From Chamaecyparis obtusa (taxonomy: Eukaryota > Streptophyta > Pinopsida > Cupressales > Cupressaceae), in assembly GCA_027943335.1 (NCBI GenBank), contig BSBK01007731.1, positions 124,001 to 188,000 of the forward strand: a stretch of 64,000 bases of DNA, read 5' to 3'. Below, piece by piece: positions 13,320 through 27,300 of this stretch. The notes under the pieces are model-generated. The model saw only the letters and a program-made list of their open reading frames with translations. It was not told the origin of the DNA and ran no database searches. Each line of letters begins with the position of its first letter. Position 1 is the first letter of the stretch. The position numbers and the translations under genes were made by a program.

Positions 13320-13357
13320 GACACCCAGGGTAATTTGAGAAGTGACCCTATCACAAC

Positions 13358-16300
13358 TCAGGTGTGCAGAGGAAAACCAAGATGGTTAACCTCCTCCATT
13401 GTTAACCATGATGAATCTTTAACAGGTCATCATTTCTATTTGACCAAATACTCTTCATATGTCCTGTTCCCAATGCTTCTACCAACACGACTGTCCAGTA
13501 TGTCTTCAATCTCCTTGATATCTGAACTGGTTGCTGGAATACTCCACTGTGCTGCTGCAACCTCATCTTCAACACCTCCTTCATGATACTTTGTCAAATC
13601 TAAAATGTTAAACACTGGTGAAATATTCAGCTCAGTAGGAAATCCTACCTCATATGCATTTCTTGAATCATGCTTCTTCAGTATCTTACATGGTCCAAAC
13701 TTCTTCATTTTCAGCTTGTTATATGTACCAACTCGAAACCGCTCCTTCCGCAAATGAACCGTGACTTCATCCCCAACCTAAAATTCCTTATGCCTCCTTT
13801 TCTTATCTGCCTTAGTCTTATATTGCACATTCATCTTGGTAATATACTTCCTCACCTCCTCATGGATGTTCTTCAAATGTTCTACAAAATCCTCAGCTTC
13901 AGCACTACTTATTTCTCCTTTATCTATCTTTCTCAACTCAGATGCATTTCTTGGACTACTTCCATATACAATCTAGAATGGTGATTTACCAGTGCTCCTG
14001 TTGACAGAATTATTGTATGAAAATTCTGCTTGTGGTAAAATCAAATCCCATCTTGTTGGCTTATCTCCAACCAAACATTTAAGAAGATTTCCAAAACTTC
14101 TATTCACCACCTCTGTCTGTCCATCAGTCTATGGATGATGTGATGAACTGAACTTCAAATCTGTCTTCAACTTCTTCCACAATGTCCGCCAGAAATATCC
14201 ACCAAACTTATTATCTCAATCTGAATCTATGGTCTTTGGAAAACCATATAGACTCACCAGTTCTCTGAAAAATAATTCTGCTACATGAACAGCATCATTA
14301 GTCTTCTTGCAGGGAATGAAATGTGTCATCTTTAAAAATCTGTCAACTACTACAAAAATTGAATCATGTCCCCATTGTGTCCTCGGTAAACCAAGAATAA
14401 AGTCTATACTGATAGCCTCCCAAAGCTTCTCTGGTACAGGTAATGGCTGATACAACCTTATATTTTGCTTCACTCCTTTCGCCATCTGACATACTCTGCA
14501 ACTCTGTACAAACTTCTTCACATCTTGCTACAATTGTGGCCAATAATAATTCTCACCAACCAAAGCAAGGGTTTTATCACAACCAAAATGTCCAGCCAAT
14601 CCTCCACTATGCTTCTCCTTGATGAGATTCTCCCTCATAGAACTTTGTGGAATTCACAACTGACTCCCTCTGAATAGCATATCATCTTGGATGATAAAAT
14701 CCAGCCATTTTGTTCTGTCTAGAATAATAGGTTCTGTACAAGCTTTCCAAGCTTCACCAAAATCAGGATCCTCTGGATACAAATTCTTGAGTTCCTTGAA
14801 CCTAACCACTTCAATCTGCATCTCTATCAGCAATAGTTGCCTTCTGCTAAGAGCATCTGCAACCCTATTAGACTTTCCACTCCTGTGTTTCAAAACAAAT
14901 GTACAACTCTACAAAAACTCAACCTATTTCAAATGCCTCTGATTCAACTTTCCTTGACTATTCAAATATTGCAATGCTTGATGATCAGTATACAAAAAAA
15001 ACTCCTTAGGAAGTAGATAATGTCTCCACTTCTTTAATGCCTGAACTATAGCATAAAATTCCTGATCATAGATAAAATATTTTCTCCTGGCATCATTTAA
15101 CTTTTCACTGAAATAAGCAACAGGTTTACCTTCTTGGCTCATAACAGCTCCTATTACAGTACCACTAGCATCACAATCTACTTGAAACACCTTATTAAAA
15201 TCTAGAAGTGCTAAAACAGGTTGTTCTGTAACTTTTTGTTTCAACAATTGAAAACTCTTTTCTGCCCCATTAGTCCACTTAAACTCTTTTCTATCCCCTC
15301 TCATTGTTTCAGTCAAGGGTCCAAAAATACTACTAAAATTTTTGATAAACTTTCTATAAAAGGTAGCCAAACCATGAAAAGATCTTACCTCAGTAGCACT
15401 CCTTGGAGTAGGCCATTCAAGGATAGCCTATACCTTCTCTGAGTTTATTTTTAGACCTTCTGCTGAAACTACAAATCCCAAATACACTAACTCTTTCTTG
15501 ACAAAACTGCACTTCTTCAAATTAATCAACAATTTCTCATCTCTCAACTTCTCAAACACCATACGAATATGTATCATATGTTCCTCCAATGTCTTGCTGA
15601 AAATCAAAATATCATCTAGGTAAACAATGACAAACTTACCCAGAAATTCTTTCAAAACCTCGTTCATGAGCCGCATGAAAGTGCTCGGTGCATTGGTTAG
15701 CCCCAAAGACATGACTAACCACTCATATAGTTCTTCCTTTGTCTTGAAGGCAATCTTCCATTCATCTCCTTCTCTGATCCGAATCTGGTGATATCCACTC
15801 TTCAGATCTATCTTTGAGAAATACCTAGCCCCACTCAAACAATTCATAATATCATCTATTCGTGGCAATGGACACCTATACTTGATTGTGATCTTATTTA
15901 TTGCTCTAGAATCTGTACACATCCTTGACTCTCCATTCTTCTTTGGTGCTAATACTGCTGGTACAGCATAAGGACTCAAACTCTCTCGAATCAACCCCTT
16001 CTGCAATAACTCGTGTACTTGTCTGTTCAACTCTTCACTTTTTGCTGGTGTCATTCTATGTGCTGCCTTGTTTGGCAAACTAGCTTCTGGAATCAAATCC
16101 ATCTGATGACTAATCTTTCTTACCGGTGGTAATCCATTAGGTACATTATCAGATACAATATCCTGAAACTTATTCATCAAATCTGCAACCTCTACAGGTA
16201 CATCATCTACTTCTTTTTTAGCAACTTTTAGAATTAAAGCAAAACACACATGCTCATGCCTCATACCATCTACAAATTTTCTTCCATCAAAAAATGTTAC

Positions 16301-16859
16301 TCTTGCATTACCACATACCTTTTCTTCGGTCTCCTTCAATGGCTTTAGCTTATGTCACACTCCATCCTTTGTCAGGGAATAGGTATTCACATGAGCATCA
16401 TGTACAGCACATCTGTCAAACTGTCATGGTCTACCCAACAACATATGACATGCATCCATAGAGATGATATCACATAGTACCTCATCTTGGTACCCGCCGA
16501 TCTTGAACTTTACTAGGCACTGTTCACTGACCATGGCCTTGTGGTCATCCTACACCTAGGCAATCTGATATGGATGTGGGTGTTTCTGTCTCTTGAGCTT
16601 CAACTTTGTCACCATCTCTTCTGACACCAAATTGTCAGTACTTCCACTATCAATAATCACATCACAATATTTACCCTCACACTTCCATCTAGTACGAAAC
16701 AGGCTCCTCCTTTGTTTAGGTTCATTCTCACCACTCAGCAAGACTCTTCTGTTAATTAGTGTTTCTCCTCTTTTAGCATCTTTAGAATTTGATGATCTAG
16801 CATTTTCATCTACATGTGCAACTCTGGCATGGCCTTCATTTCTCCTGTCTGTTCTGCCT
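13358..16859 (-). pseudogene. Unit 1 pol: protease, RT, RNase H, integrase, chromodomain (broken)
   Basis: Domain order on the minus strand: protease with DSGSTDN near 16640-16665; RT at about 16070-15430 with the active site VYLDDIL near 15610-15635; RNase H at about 15370-14924; integrase with zinc-finger 'CRVCQMAKG' near 14480-14505 and core '[13 protein letters not shown]' near 14340-14380; and a chromodomain-like end 'EDILDSRV...YEEYLVK' at about 13440-13530. The final stop is the TGA at 13358-13360, shared by all units. Premature stops include CAG-to-TAG changes near 13780, 13976, 14530 and 15428, a TGG-to-TAG near 14924 and a CGA-to-TGA near 14215. The role would have been reverse transcription and chromatin-directed integration of the element. 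It is not functional as read. Confidence 0.88.
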
Positions 16860-17855
16860 TGGCGTTGAGGACATTCAAATGCCCTATGACCTTCTTCTCC
16901 ACAGTGAAAATATGTTCCATGGAAGCCTCCTCTTCCAGATCCTTAACCTCTTCCTCTTCCTCTTTGATCTCTATTACTCTGATCCTAGAAATGATTGGAA
17001 TTATTTTCTCTCTGATTCTAATTGCTACTGGCCTCATCCTTCTTTTTTGTATCTTTATTTCAGCCACCATATGACCGTCCACCAGATCTTCCACCACGAC
17101 CTCTTCCATTTTGTCTGCTCTCAAACTTCTTGTTCAACTTTTAGGGCAAACTGGTATGCCTCCTCAATACTATTCATTCGAACCAGATTCAACTCCTCCT
17201 GAATGCTTAGCCTTAACCCATTAAGGTATCAGGCAACTTTCTCCTTATCACCTTCTGCATGGCCTATTCTGATGAGGAGTCGATAGAACTCCTCTGTATA
17301 CTGCTGAACAGATCTTCCTGCTTGCTTCAAACTTTGCATTTTCTTTAGTAGGTCAAGCTCATAATCAACAGGAATGAACCGTTGCTTTAATTTATCCACC
17401 ATCTGATCCCATATTGTGATTTTATCTTTCCCTTTTCTATTTCGCTCCAATTGAATTTCTTGCCACCAGATCTTCGCATGACCTTTCAATCTGGCCTTCA
17501 CAAATTTGACCCTATGAGGATCCTCAACATCTTCATACTCAAAATATTCCTCACATTCATTGATCCAGTCGATCAATTCATCTGGGTTAAGATTTCTAGA
17601 AAATGTATGAACCTCAATCTTAGGTCTTTTCCCAATCTTGGAAATTGCCCGAAAAAGTCTTTCTTCCTCCTGGTTCACAATTTCAGCTTCACCTTCTTGA
17701 TATTCTTCTTTGACTTCATCCTCACTTTCGTCTCTGACATTAAGATTCATTCCTCTGCGAATCTCTTCTTGCAATGCTTGCACTTGTCTCTGCAGCTCTC
17801 TAACCTCAGGTGTCACAGCACCAGCTCTTCCACCACGTTCTCTTTATGGAGGCAT
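16860..17855 (-). pseudogene. Unit 1 gag (broken)
   Basis: The start is placed at the ATG ending at 17855 by comparison with unit 2, where the MPPRRERGG start is open. Here codon 4 is TAA. The remaining frame (17816-17229, 195 residues) contains the retrotransposon gag core with 'ELIDWINECEEYFEYEDV' and 'GHAKIWWQEIQLER', then a stop where units 2 and 3 have the YxNGLRP segment, and a basic Gly/Arg-rich tail. The zinc knuckle near 16875-16915 reads YFHCGEEGHRAFEC, so its first cysteine has become tyrosine. This is the capsid and nucleocapsid protein of the element. Confidence 0.85.
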
Positions 17856-17942
17856 TTTTGCGATGCGCGCTGAAACCCTAACCACGGTCATGGTGCAAAC
17901 TCCCTCATAGTCGGTGATCTATTTACACACTCAAGAACTCCT

Positions 17943-17954
17943 GCTCTGATACCA
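17943..17954 (-). other. Primer-binding site of unit 1
   Basis: On the minus strand TGGTATCAGAGC lies two bases inside LTR 2. It is complementary to the 3' end of plant initiator tRNA-Met, the common primer of plant Ty3/gypsy chromoviruses. It shows that LTR 2 serves as the 5' LTR of unit 1 and fixes the orientation. Confidence 0.85.
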
Positions 17955-17956
17955 CT

Positions 17957-18809
17957 TGATGAAGGGTGCTCCCCTTAATACCACAAGCACATAACAAAAA
18001 TATAGAAACAACAACAATAATATGCAAGAACAGAAAATTGGCTTCTTATTGTCTCCACAAATGTGAAATTACAAACTTTCAGAATTACAATATGCAAAGC
18101 CACATGGGCATTCCCTTACAATATTCTGTAGGATAAAGCCTCAAATCAATACCCAAATCTACTACCTAGAACTGCCCTAGACAACACTACAGGCCTTCTT
18201 TATATAGACAATTTTCATCGCCCGAGAAGGTTCTAGAAATTTAGCCCTTAGGGCCTACCAAACTTAGAATTATTTTATTTTACAATTTATTACATCAAAG
18301 TCAGCTCAAAATGAGTTTTGAAACCCAAACAGAAATTTTGAAGAAAAATTATTTTTCGCCATTTCAGGTGACCCAACTTCCGAAGACCATAAGTCATCGC
18401 CCGTTGACCCGATTGGCTATTATAACCCCATTCTGGAAATGTCACAAAGTGCTCTACAGACTTGACTAATACATGGCACCCGTGACCCAAATTTTTGACC
18501 TCATCTGGGGCTTCTAACGCCTTCAAAACTGAGTTCGAAGTTTCCGTACCCTGCTGCCAATACCAAAAATTTTCAATATCTTCAAAACTACACATGATCT
18601 AGCCATGAAACTTTACTGGCAAGCTGATATGATTGAGATGAACCTCCATATGTAAAATCAGACATTCGAAGATCATAAGACCAACTTACTAAAAATATCA
18701 AGTTTCCATAAATAGCAACTCTGCACAAGATAGTCCTTATTGTATACAAAAACATAAATATTTTTGGGTGATGCAAGATTTTTCTTACACCCAGGATGCT
18801 CCTGCATCA
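17957..18809 (-). repeat. LTR 2 of the array (shared by units 1 and 2)
   Basis: 853 bp. It serves as the 5' LTR of unit 1 (primer site beside its 17957 end) and as the 3' LTR of unit 2. Neither side has an AAGAT duplication, as expected for an internal LTR made by recombination. The TATA box is kept at 18197-18206. Confidence 0.92.
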
Positions 18810-18847
18810 AACATCCGAGGTAATTTGAGAAGTGACCCTGTCACGAC

Positions 18848-21800
18848 TCAGGTGTGCAGAGGAAAACCAAGACGGTTAACCTCCTCCATTGTTAGCCATA
18901 ATGCATCTTCAACAGGTCATCATTTCTATTTGACCAAATACTCTTCATATGTCCTATTCATTATGCTTCTGCCAACACGACTATCCAGTATGTCTTCAAT
19001 CTCTTTGATATCTGAACTGGTTGCTGGAATACTCCACTGTGCTACTGCAACCTCATCTTCAACACCTCCTTCATGATACTCTGTCAAATCTGAAATGTTA
19101 AACACTGGTGAAATATTCAGCTCAGTAGGCAATCCTACCTCATATGCATTTCCTGAATCATGCTTCTTTAATATCTTACATGGTCCAAACTTCTTCATTT
19201 TCAGCTTGTTATATGTACCAACTGGAAACCGCTCCTTCCACAAATGAACCGTGACTTCATCCCCAATCTAAAATTTCTTATGCCTCCTTTTCTTATCTGC
19301 CTTAGTCTTATACTGCACATTCATCTTGGTAATATGCTTCCTCACCTCCTCATGGATGTTCTTCAAATGTTCTACAAAATCTTCAGCTTCAGCACTATAT
19401 ATTTCTCCTTTATCTATCTTTCTCAACTCAGATGCATTTTTTGGGCTACTTCCATATACAATTTGGAATGGTGATTTACCAGTGCTCCTCTTGACAGAAT
19501 TATTGTATGCAAATTCTATCTATGGTAAAATCAAATCCCATCCTATTGGCTTATCTCCAACCAAACATCTCAGCAGATTTCCCAAACTTCTATTCACCAC
19601 CTCTGTCTATCCTCCAGTCTATGGATGATGTGATGAACTGAATTTCAAATTTGTCTTCAACTTCTTCCATAATGTCCGTCAGAAATATCCAACAAACTTA
19701 GTATCTTGATCTGAAACTATAGTCTTTGGAAAACCATGTAATCTCACCACTTCTCTGAAAAACAATTCTGCTACATGAACAGCATCATTAGTCTTCTTGC
19801 AGAGAATGAAATGTGCCATCTTCAAAAATTTGTCAACTACTACAAAAATTGAATCATGTCCCCATTGTGTCTTCGGTAAATCAAGAACAAAGTCCATACT
19901 GATATCCTCCCAAGGCTTCTCTGGTATAGGTAATGGCTGATACAACCTTATATTTTGCTTCACTCCTTTGGCCATCTGACATACTCTGCAACTCTGTACA
20001 AACTTCTTCACATCTTGCTGCAATTGTGGCCAATAATAATTCTCACTAACCAAAGTAAGAGTTTTATCACGACCAAAATGTCCAGCCAATCCTCCACTAT
20101 GTTTCTCCTTAATGAGATTCTCCCTCATAGAACTTCATGGAATGCACAACTGACTCCCTTTGAATAGCATATCATCTTGGATGATAAAATCCAGCCATTT
20201 CGTCCTGTCTAGAGTAACAGATTCTGTACAAGCATTCCAAGCTTCATCAAAATCAAGATCCTCTGGATACAAATTCTTGAGTTCCTTGAACCCAACCACT
20301 TTAATCTGCATCTCTGTCAGCAATAGTTTCCTTCTGCTAAGAGCATCTGCAACCATATTAGACTTTCCACTCTTGTATTTTAAAACAAATGTATAACTCT
20401 GTAAAAACTCAACCCATTTTAAATGCCTCTAATTCAACTTTCCTTGACTATTCAAATATTGCAACGCTTGATGATCAGTATACAAAACAAACTCCTTAGG
20501 AAGTAGATAATGTCTCCACTTCTTTAATGCCTAAACTATAGCTTAAAATTCCTGATCATAGACAGAATATTTTCTCTTGACATCATTTAACTTCTCACAG
20601 AAATAAGTAACAGGTTTACCTTCTTGGCTCATAACAGCTACTATTGCAGTACAACTAGCATCACAATCTACTTGAAACACCTTATTAAAATCTGGAAGTG
20701 CTAAAACAGGTTGTTCTGTAACTTTTTGTTTCAACAATTGAAAACTTTTTTCTGCCCCATTAGTCCACTTAAACTCTTTTCTATCCCCTCTCATTGTTTC
20801 AGTCAAGGATCCATAAATACTGCTAAAATTTTTGATAAACTTTCTGTTAAAGCTAGCCAAACCATGAAAAGATCTTACCTCAGTAGCACTCCTTGGAATA
20901 GGCCATTCAAGGATAGCTTGTACCTTCTCTAGGTCCATTTTTAGACCTTCTACTGAAACTACAAATCTCAAATACACTAACTCTTTCTTCACAAAACTGT
21001 ACTTCTTCAAATTAATCAATAATTTCTCATCTCTCAACTTCTCAAACACCATACAAATATGCATCATATGTTCCTCCAATGTCTTGCTAAAAATCAAAAT
21101 ATCATCTAGGTAAACAATGACAAACTTACCCAAAAATTCTTTCAGAACCTCGTTCATGAGCCGCATGAAAGTGCTCGGTGCATTGGTTAGCCCAAAAGGC
21201 ATGACTAACCACTCATACAGTCCTTCCTTTGTATTGAAGGTAGTCTTCCATTCATCTCCTTCTCTGATCCGAATCTGGTGATATCCATTTTTCAGATCTA
21301 TCTTTGAGAAATACATAGGCCCACTCAAACAATCCATAATATCATCCATTCGTGGCAATGGAAACCCATACTTGATTGTGATCTTGTTTATTTCTCTGGA
21401 ATCTATACACATTCTCCACTCTCCATTCTTTTTTGGTGCTAATATTGCTGGTACAGCACAGGGACTCAAACTCTCTCGAATCAACCCCTTCTGCAGTAAC
21501 TTATGTACTTGTCTGTTCAACTCTTCACTTTCTGTTGGTGTCATTCTATGTGCTGCCTTGTTTGGAAAATTGGCTCCTGAAATCAAATCCATCTGATGAC
21601 TAATCTTCCTTACCAATTGTAATCCATCAGGTACATTATCAGATACAATATCTTGAAATTTATTCAATAAATCTACAACCTGTATAGGTACATCGTCTAC
21701 TTCTTCTTTACCAACTTTTGGAATTAAAGAAAAACACACATGCTCATGCCTCATACCATCAAAAAATTTTCTTCCATCAACAAATGTTATTCTTGCATTA

Positions 21801-22344
21801 CCACATACCTTTTCTTTGGTCTCGTTTAATGGCTTTAGCTTATGTGGCACTCCATCCTTTGTCAGGGAATAGGTATTCGCACAACCATCATGTACAGCAC
21901 ATGTGTCAAACTGCCACGGTCTACCCAACAACATATGACATGCATCCATAGAGATGATATCACATAGTACCTCATCTTGGTACCCGCCGATCTTGAACTT
22001 TACCAAGCACTGTTCACTAACCATGACCTTGTGGTCATCCTGCACCCAGGCAATCTGATACGGATGTGGGTGTTTTTGTCTCTTGAGCTTCAAGTTTGTC
22101 ACCATCTCTTCTGACACCAAATTGTCAGTACTTCCACTATCGATAATCACATCACAGTATTTACCCTCACACTTGCATCTAGTGTGAAACATGCTCCTCC
22201 TTTGTTTAGGTTCATTCTCACCACTCAGCAAGACTCTTTTGTTAATTAGTGTTTCTCCTCTTTCAATATCTTTAAAATTTGATGATCTAGCATCTTCATC
22301 TACATGTGCAACTCTGGCCTGCCTTCTTTTCTCCTGTCTATTCA
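18848..22344 (-). pseudogene. Unit 2 pol: longest surviving frame of the array (606 codons), broken
   Basis: An uninterrupted frame at 22363-20543 spans protease (DSGSTDN near 22125-22150), the RT with its usual motifs ('MPFGLTNAPSTF' near 21170-21205 and VYLDDIL near 21095-21120) and the N-terminal half of RNase H. Downstream, integrase is readable at 20128-19679 (zinc-finger 'CRVCQMAKG', core '[13 protein letters not shown]'), and the terminal region at 19243-18926 ends in the chromodomain. The codon after YEEYLVK is TAG where unit 3 has TGG (Trp). The frame is shifted relative to gag at the knuckle/protease junction near 22350. This is the best-preserved polymerase of the three units but cannot make a full polyprotein as read. 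Confidence 0.88.
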
Positions 22345-23355
22345 GCCTTGGTGCCAAGGACATTCAAATGCTCTATGACCTTCTTCTCCACAGTGAAAAC
22401 ATGTTCCATGGAAGCCTCCTCTTCCAGATCCTTGTCCTCTTCCTCTTCCTCTCTGATCTTTGTTACTCTGATCCTGAAAATGATTGGAATTATTTCCTCT
22501 CTGATTCTGACTACTACTGGCCTCATCCTTCTTTTTTGAATTTTCATTTCGGCCACCATATGACCGTCCACCAGATCTTCCACCACGACCTCTTCCATTT
22601 TGTCTGCTCTCAAACTTCTTGTTCAGCTTTTCCTCTACTTTTAGGGCAAATTGGTATGCCTCCTCAATACTGTTCATTCGAACCAGATTCAACTCCTTCT
22701 GAATGCTTGGCCTTAACCCATTAACGTATCAGACAACTTTCTCCTTATCAGCTTCTGCATGGCTTGTTCTGATGAGGAGTTGATAGAACTCCTTTGTATA
22801 CTCTTGAACAGATCTTCTTGCTTGCTTCAAACTTTGTATTTCCTTTAGTAGGTCAAGCTCATAATCAACAGGAATGAACTGTCGCTTCAATTTATCCACC
22901 ATCCGATCCCATCTTGTGATTTTATCTTTCCCTCTTTTATTTCGCTCCAATTGAATTTCTTGCCACCAGATCTTCGCATGACCTTTCAATCTGGCCTTCA
23001 CAAATTTTACCCTATCAGGATCCTCAACATCTTCATACTCAAAATATTCCTCACATTCATTGATCCAGTCGATCAATTCCTCTAGGTTAAGATTTTCAGA
23101 AAATGTAAGAACCTCAATCTTAAGTCTTTTCCCAATTTTGAAAATCGCCTGAAAAAGTCTTTCTTCCTCCTGGTTCACAATTTTAGCTTCTCCTTCTTGA
23201 TATTCTTCTTCAGCTTCATCCTCACTTTCATCTCTGACATTAAGATTCATTCCTCTATGAATCTCTTCTTGCAATGCTTGCACTTGTCTCTGCAACTCTC
23301 TAACCTCAGGTGTCACAGCACCAGCTCTTCCACCACGTTCTCTTCGTGGAGGCAT
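22345..23355 (-). pseudogene. Unit 2 gag (nearly intact, one internal stop)
   Basis: It starts at the ATG ending at 23355 with an Arg/Gly-rich N-terminus. Unlike units 1 and 3, codon 4 is still CGA. The gag core runs to a TGA near 22729 that replaces an Arg codon retained as CGA in unit 3. After it the frame continues at 22692-22342 with a Gly/Arg-rich RNA-binding stretch and an intact CX2CX4HX4C zinc knuckle (CFHCGEEGHRAFEC near 22360-22405). The role is particle assembly and RNA binding. Confidence 0.86.
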
Positions 23356-23442
23356 TTTCGCGATGTGTGCTGAAACCCTAACCACGGTCCTAGTGCAAAC
23401 TGTCTCACAGTCGGTGATCTGTTTACACACTCAAGAACTCCC

Positions 23443-23454
23443 GCTCTGATACCA
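23443..23454 (-). other. Primer-binding site of unit 2
   Basis: TGGTATCAGAGC on the minus strand, two bases from LTR 3. Identical to the sites of units 1 and 3. Confidence 0.85.
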
Positions 23455-23456
23455 CT

Positions 23457-24309
23457 TGATGAAGGGTGCTCCCGTTAATACCACAAGCACATAACAGAAA
23501 TATAGAAACAACAACAATAATATGCAAGAATAGAAAATTGGCTTTTTATTGTCTCCACAAATATGGAATTACAAACTTTCAGAATTACAATATGCAAAGC
23601 CACATGGGCATTCCCTTACAATATTCTATAGGACAAAGCCTCGAATCAATAACCAGATCTACTACCCAGAACTACCCTACACAACACTACGGGCCTTCTT
23701 TATATTGGCAATTTCCACCGCCCGAGAAGGTTCTAGACATTTAGCCCTTAGGGCCGACCAAACTTAGAATTATTTTATTTTACAATTTATTTCATCAAAA
23801 TCGGCTCAAAATGAGTTTTGAAACCCAAACAGAATTTTTGAAGAAAAATTATTTTCTGTCATTTCAGGTGACCCAACTTCCGAAGACCATAAGTCATCGC
23901 CCGTTGACCCAATTGGCTATTATAACCCCATTCTGGAAATGCCACGAAGCACTCTACAGGCTTGATTGGTGCATTGCGCCTATCACCCAAATTTTCAACC
24001 TCATCTGAGGCCTCTAAAGCCTTCAAAACTGAGTTCAAAGTTTTCGTACCTTGCTACCAATACCGAAAATCTTTAATATCTTCAAAACTACACTTGATCT
24101 AGCCATGAAACTTTGCTGGCAGGCTGATATGATTGAGATGAACCACCATATGTAAAATCAAACATTCCATGATCGTAAGACCAACTTACTAAAAATAGCA
24201 AGTTTCCATAAATAACAACTCTACACAAGATAGTCCTTATTGAATACAAAAACATAAATATTTCTGGGTGATGCAAGATTGCTCTTACATCCAAGATGCT
24301 CCTGCATCA
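23457..24309 (-). repeat. LTR 3 of the array (shared by units 2 and 3)
   Basis: 853 bp. It is the 5' LTR of unit 2 and the 3' LTR of unit 3. It shares AATATAGAAAC (near 23497) and AACATAAATAT (near 24250) with LTR 2 against the outer LTRs. The TATA region is altered to AATATAAAG. Confidence 0.92.
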
Positions 24310-24347
24310 GACACCAGGGGTAATTTGAGAAGTGACCCTGTCATGAC

Positions 24348-27300
24348 TCAGGTGTGTAGAGGAAAACCAAGACGGTTAACCTCCTTCATTGTTAGCCATG
24401 ATGAATCTTCAAGAGGTCTTCATTTCCATTTGACCAAATACTCTTCATATGTCCTGTTCCTTGTGCTTCTACCAACATGACTGTCCAGTATGTCTTCAAT
24501 TTCTTTGATATCTGAACTGGTCACTGGAATACTCCACTATGCTGCTGCAACCTCATCTTCAACACCTCCTTCATGATACTCTATCAAATCTGAAATCTTA
24601 AACATTGGTGAAATATTCAGCTCAGTAGGCAATCCTACCTCATATGCATTTCCTGAATCATGCTTCTTCAGTATCTTACATGCTCCAAACTTCTTCATTT
24701 TCAGCTTGTTATATATACCAACTGGAAACCGCTCCTTCCGAAAATGAACCGTGACTTCATCCCCAACCTAAAATTTCTTATGCCTCCTTTTATTATCTGC
24801 CTTAGTCTTATACTACATATTCATCTTGGTAATATGCTTCCTCACCTCCTCATGGATGTTCTTCAAATATTTTGCAAAATCCTCAGCTTCAGCACTACTT
24901 ATTTCTCCTTTATCTATCTTTCTTAACTCAGATGCATTTCTTGGACTACTTCCATATACAATCTGGAATGGTGATTTACCAGTGCTTCTATTGACAAAAT
25001 TATTGTATGCAAATTCTGCCTGTGGTAAAATCAAATCCCATCCTACTGGCTTATCTCCAACCAAACATCTCAGCAGATTTCTCAAACTTCTATTCACCAC
25101 CTCTGTCTGTCCATCAGTCTGTGGATGATGTGATGAACTGAACTTCAAATCTATCTTCAACTTCTTCCACAATGTCTGTAAGAAATATCCAACAAACTTA
25201 GTATCTCGATCTGAAACTATGGTCTTTGGCAAACCATGTACTCTCACCACTTCTCTGAAAAGCAATTCTACTACATGAACCACATCATTAGTTTTCTTGG
25301 AGGGAATGAAATGTGCCATCTTTGAAAATCTGTGAACTACTACAAAAATTGAATCATGTCCCCGCTATGTCCTCGGTAAACCAAGAACAAAGTCCATACT
25401 GATATCCTCCCAAGGCTTCTTTGGTATAGGTAATGGCTGATACAACCCTATATTTTGCTTTACTCTTTTCGCCATCTGACATACTCTACAACTCTGTACA
25501 AACTTCTTCACATCTTTCTACAATTATGGCCAATAATAATTCTCACCAACCAAAGCAAGGGTTTTATCACAACCAAAATGTCCAGCCAATCCTCCACTAT
25601 GCTTCTTCTTGATGAGATTCTCCCTCATAGAACTTTATGGAATGCACAACTGACTCCTTCTGAATAGCATATCATCTTGGATGATAAAATCCAACCATTT
25701 CATCCTATCTAGAGTAACAGGTTCTATACAAGCTTTCCAAGCTTCACCAAAATCAAGATTCTCTGGATACAAATTCTTGAGTTCCTTGAACCCAACCACT
25801 TTAATCTGCATCTCTGTCAGCAATAGTTGTCTTCTGCTAAGAGCATCCACAACCCTATTAGACTTTCCACTCCCGTGTTTCAAAACAAATGTATAACTCT
25901 GTAAAAACTCAACCTATTTCAAATGCCTCTGATTCAACTTTCCTTGACTATTCAAATATTACAACGCTTGATGATCAGTATACAAAACAAACTCTTTAGG
26001 AAGCAGATAATGTCTCCACTTCTTTAATGCCTGAACTATAGCATAAAATTCCTGATCATAGACAAAATATTTTCTCTTGGCATCATTTAACTTCTCACTG
26101 AACTAAGCAACAGGTTTACCTTCTTGGCTTATAACATCTCGTATTGCAGTACCACTAGCATCACAATCTATTTGAAACACCTTATTAAAATTTGGAAGTG
26201 CTAAAATAGGTTGTTCTGTAACTTTTTGTTTCAACAATTGAAAACTCTTTTCTACCCCATTAGTCCACTTAAATGCTTTTCTATCCCCTCTCATTGTTTC
26301 AGTCAAGGGTCCACAAATACTGTTAAAATTTTTGATAAACTTTCTGTTAAAGCTAGCCAAACTATGAAAAGATCTTACCTCAGTAGAACTTCTTGGAGTA
26401 GGCCATTCAAGGATAGCCTGTACCTTCTCTGGGTCTATTTTTAGACCTTCTGCTGAAACTACAAATCCCAAATACACTAACTCTTTCTTCACAAAACTGT
26501 ACTTCTTCAAATTAATCAACAATTTCTCATCTCTCAACTTCTCAAACACCATACGAATATGCATCATATGTTCCTCCAATGTCTTGCTAAAAATCAAAAT
26601 ATCATCTAGGTAAACAATGACAAACTTACCCAGAAATTCTTTCAGAACGTCATTCATGAGCCGCATGAAAGTGCTCGGTACATTGGTTAGCCCAAAAGGC
26701 ATGAATAACCACTCATATAGTCCTTCCTTTGTCTTGAAGGAAGTCTTCCATTCATCTCCTTCTCTTATCCAAATATGATGATATCCACTCTTCAGATCTA
26801 TCTTTGAGAAATACATAGCCCCACTCAAACAATCTATAATATCATCCATTCATGGCAATGGAAACCTATACTTGATTGTGATCTTGTTTATTGCTCTGGA
26901 ATCTATACACATCCTCCACTCTCTATTCTTCTTTGGTGCTAATACCGCTGGTACAACACAGGGACTCAAACTCTCTCGAATCAACCCCTTCTACAATAAC
27001 TCATGTACTTTTCTGTTCAACTCTTCACTTTCTACTGGTGTCATTCTATGTGCTACCTTATTTGGCAAACTGCCTCCTGGAATCAAATCCATCTAATGAC
27101 TGATCTTCCTTACCGGTGGTAATCCATCAGGTACATTATCAGATACAATATCCTGAAACTCATTCAACAAATCTGCAACCTCTACAAGTACATCATCTAC
27201 TTCTTCTTTACCAACTTTTAGAATTAAAGCAAAACATGCATGCTCATGCCTCATACCATCTAGAAATTTTTTTCCATCAACAAATGTTATTCTTGCATTA

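Noticed and set aside
13278..13586. Plus-strand frames of about 100 residues repeated in each array unit
   Set aside because: Antisense shadows of the pol C-terminus and LTR; they recur only because the units are copies.
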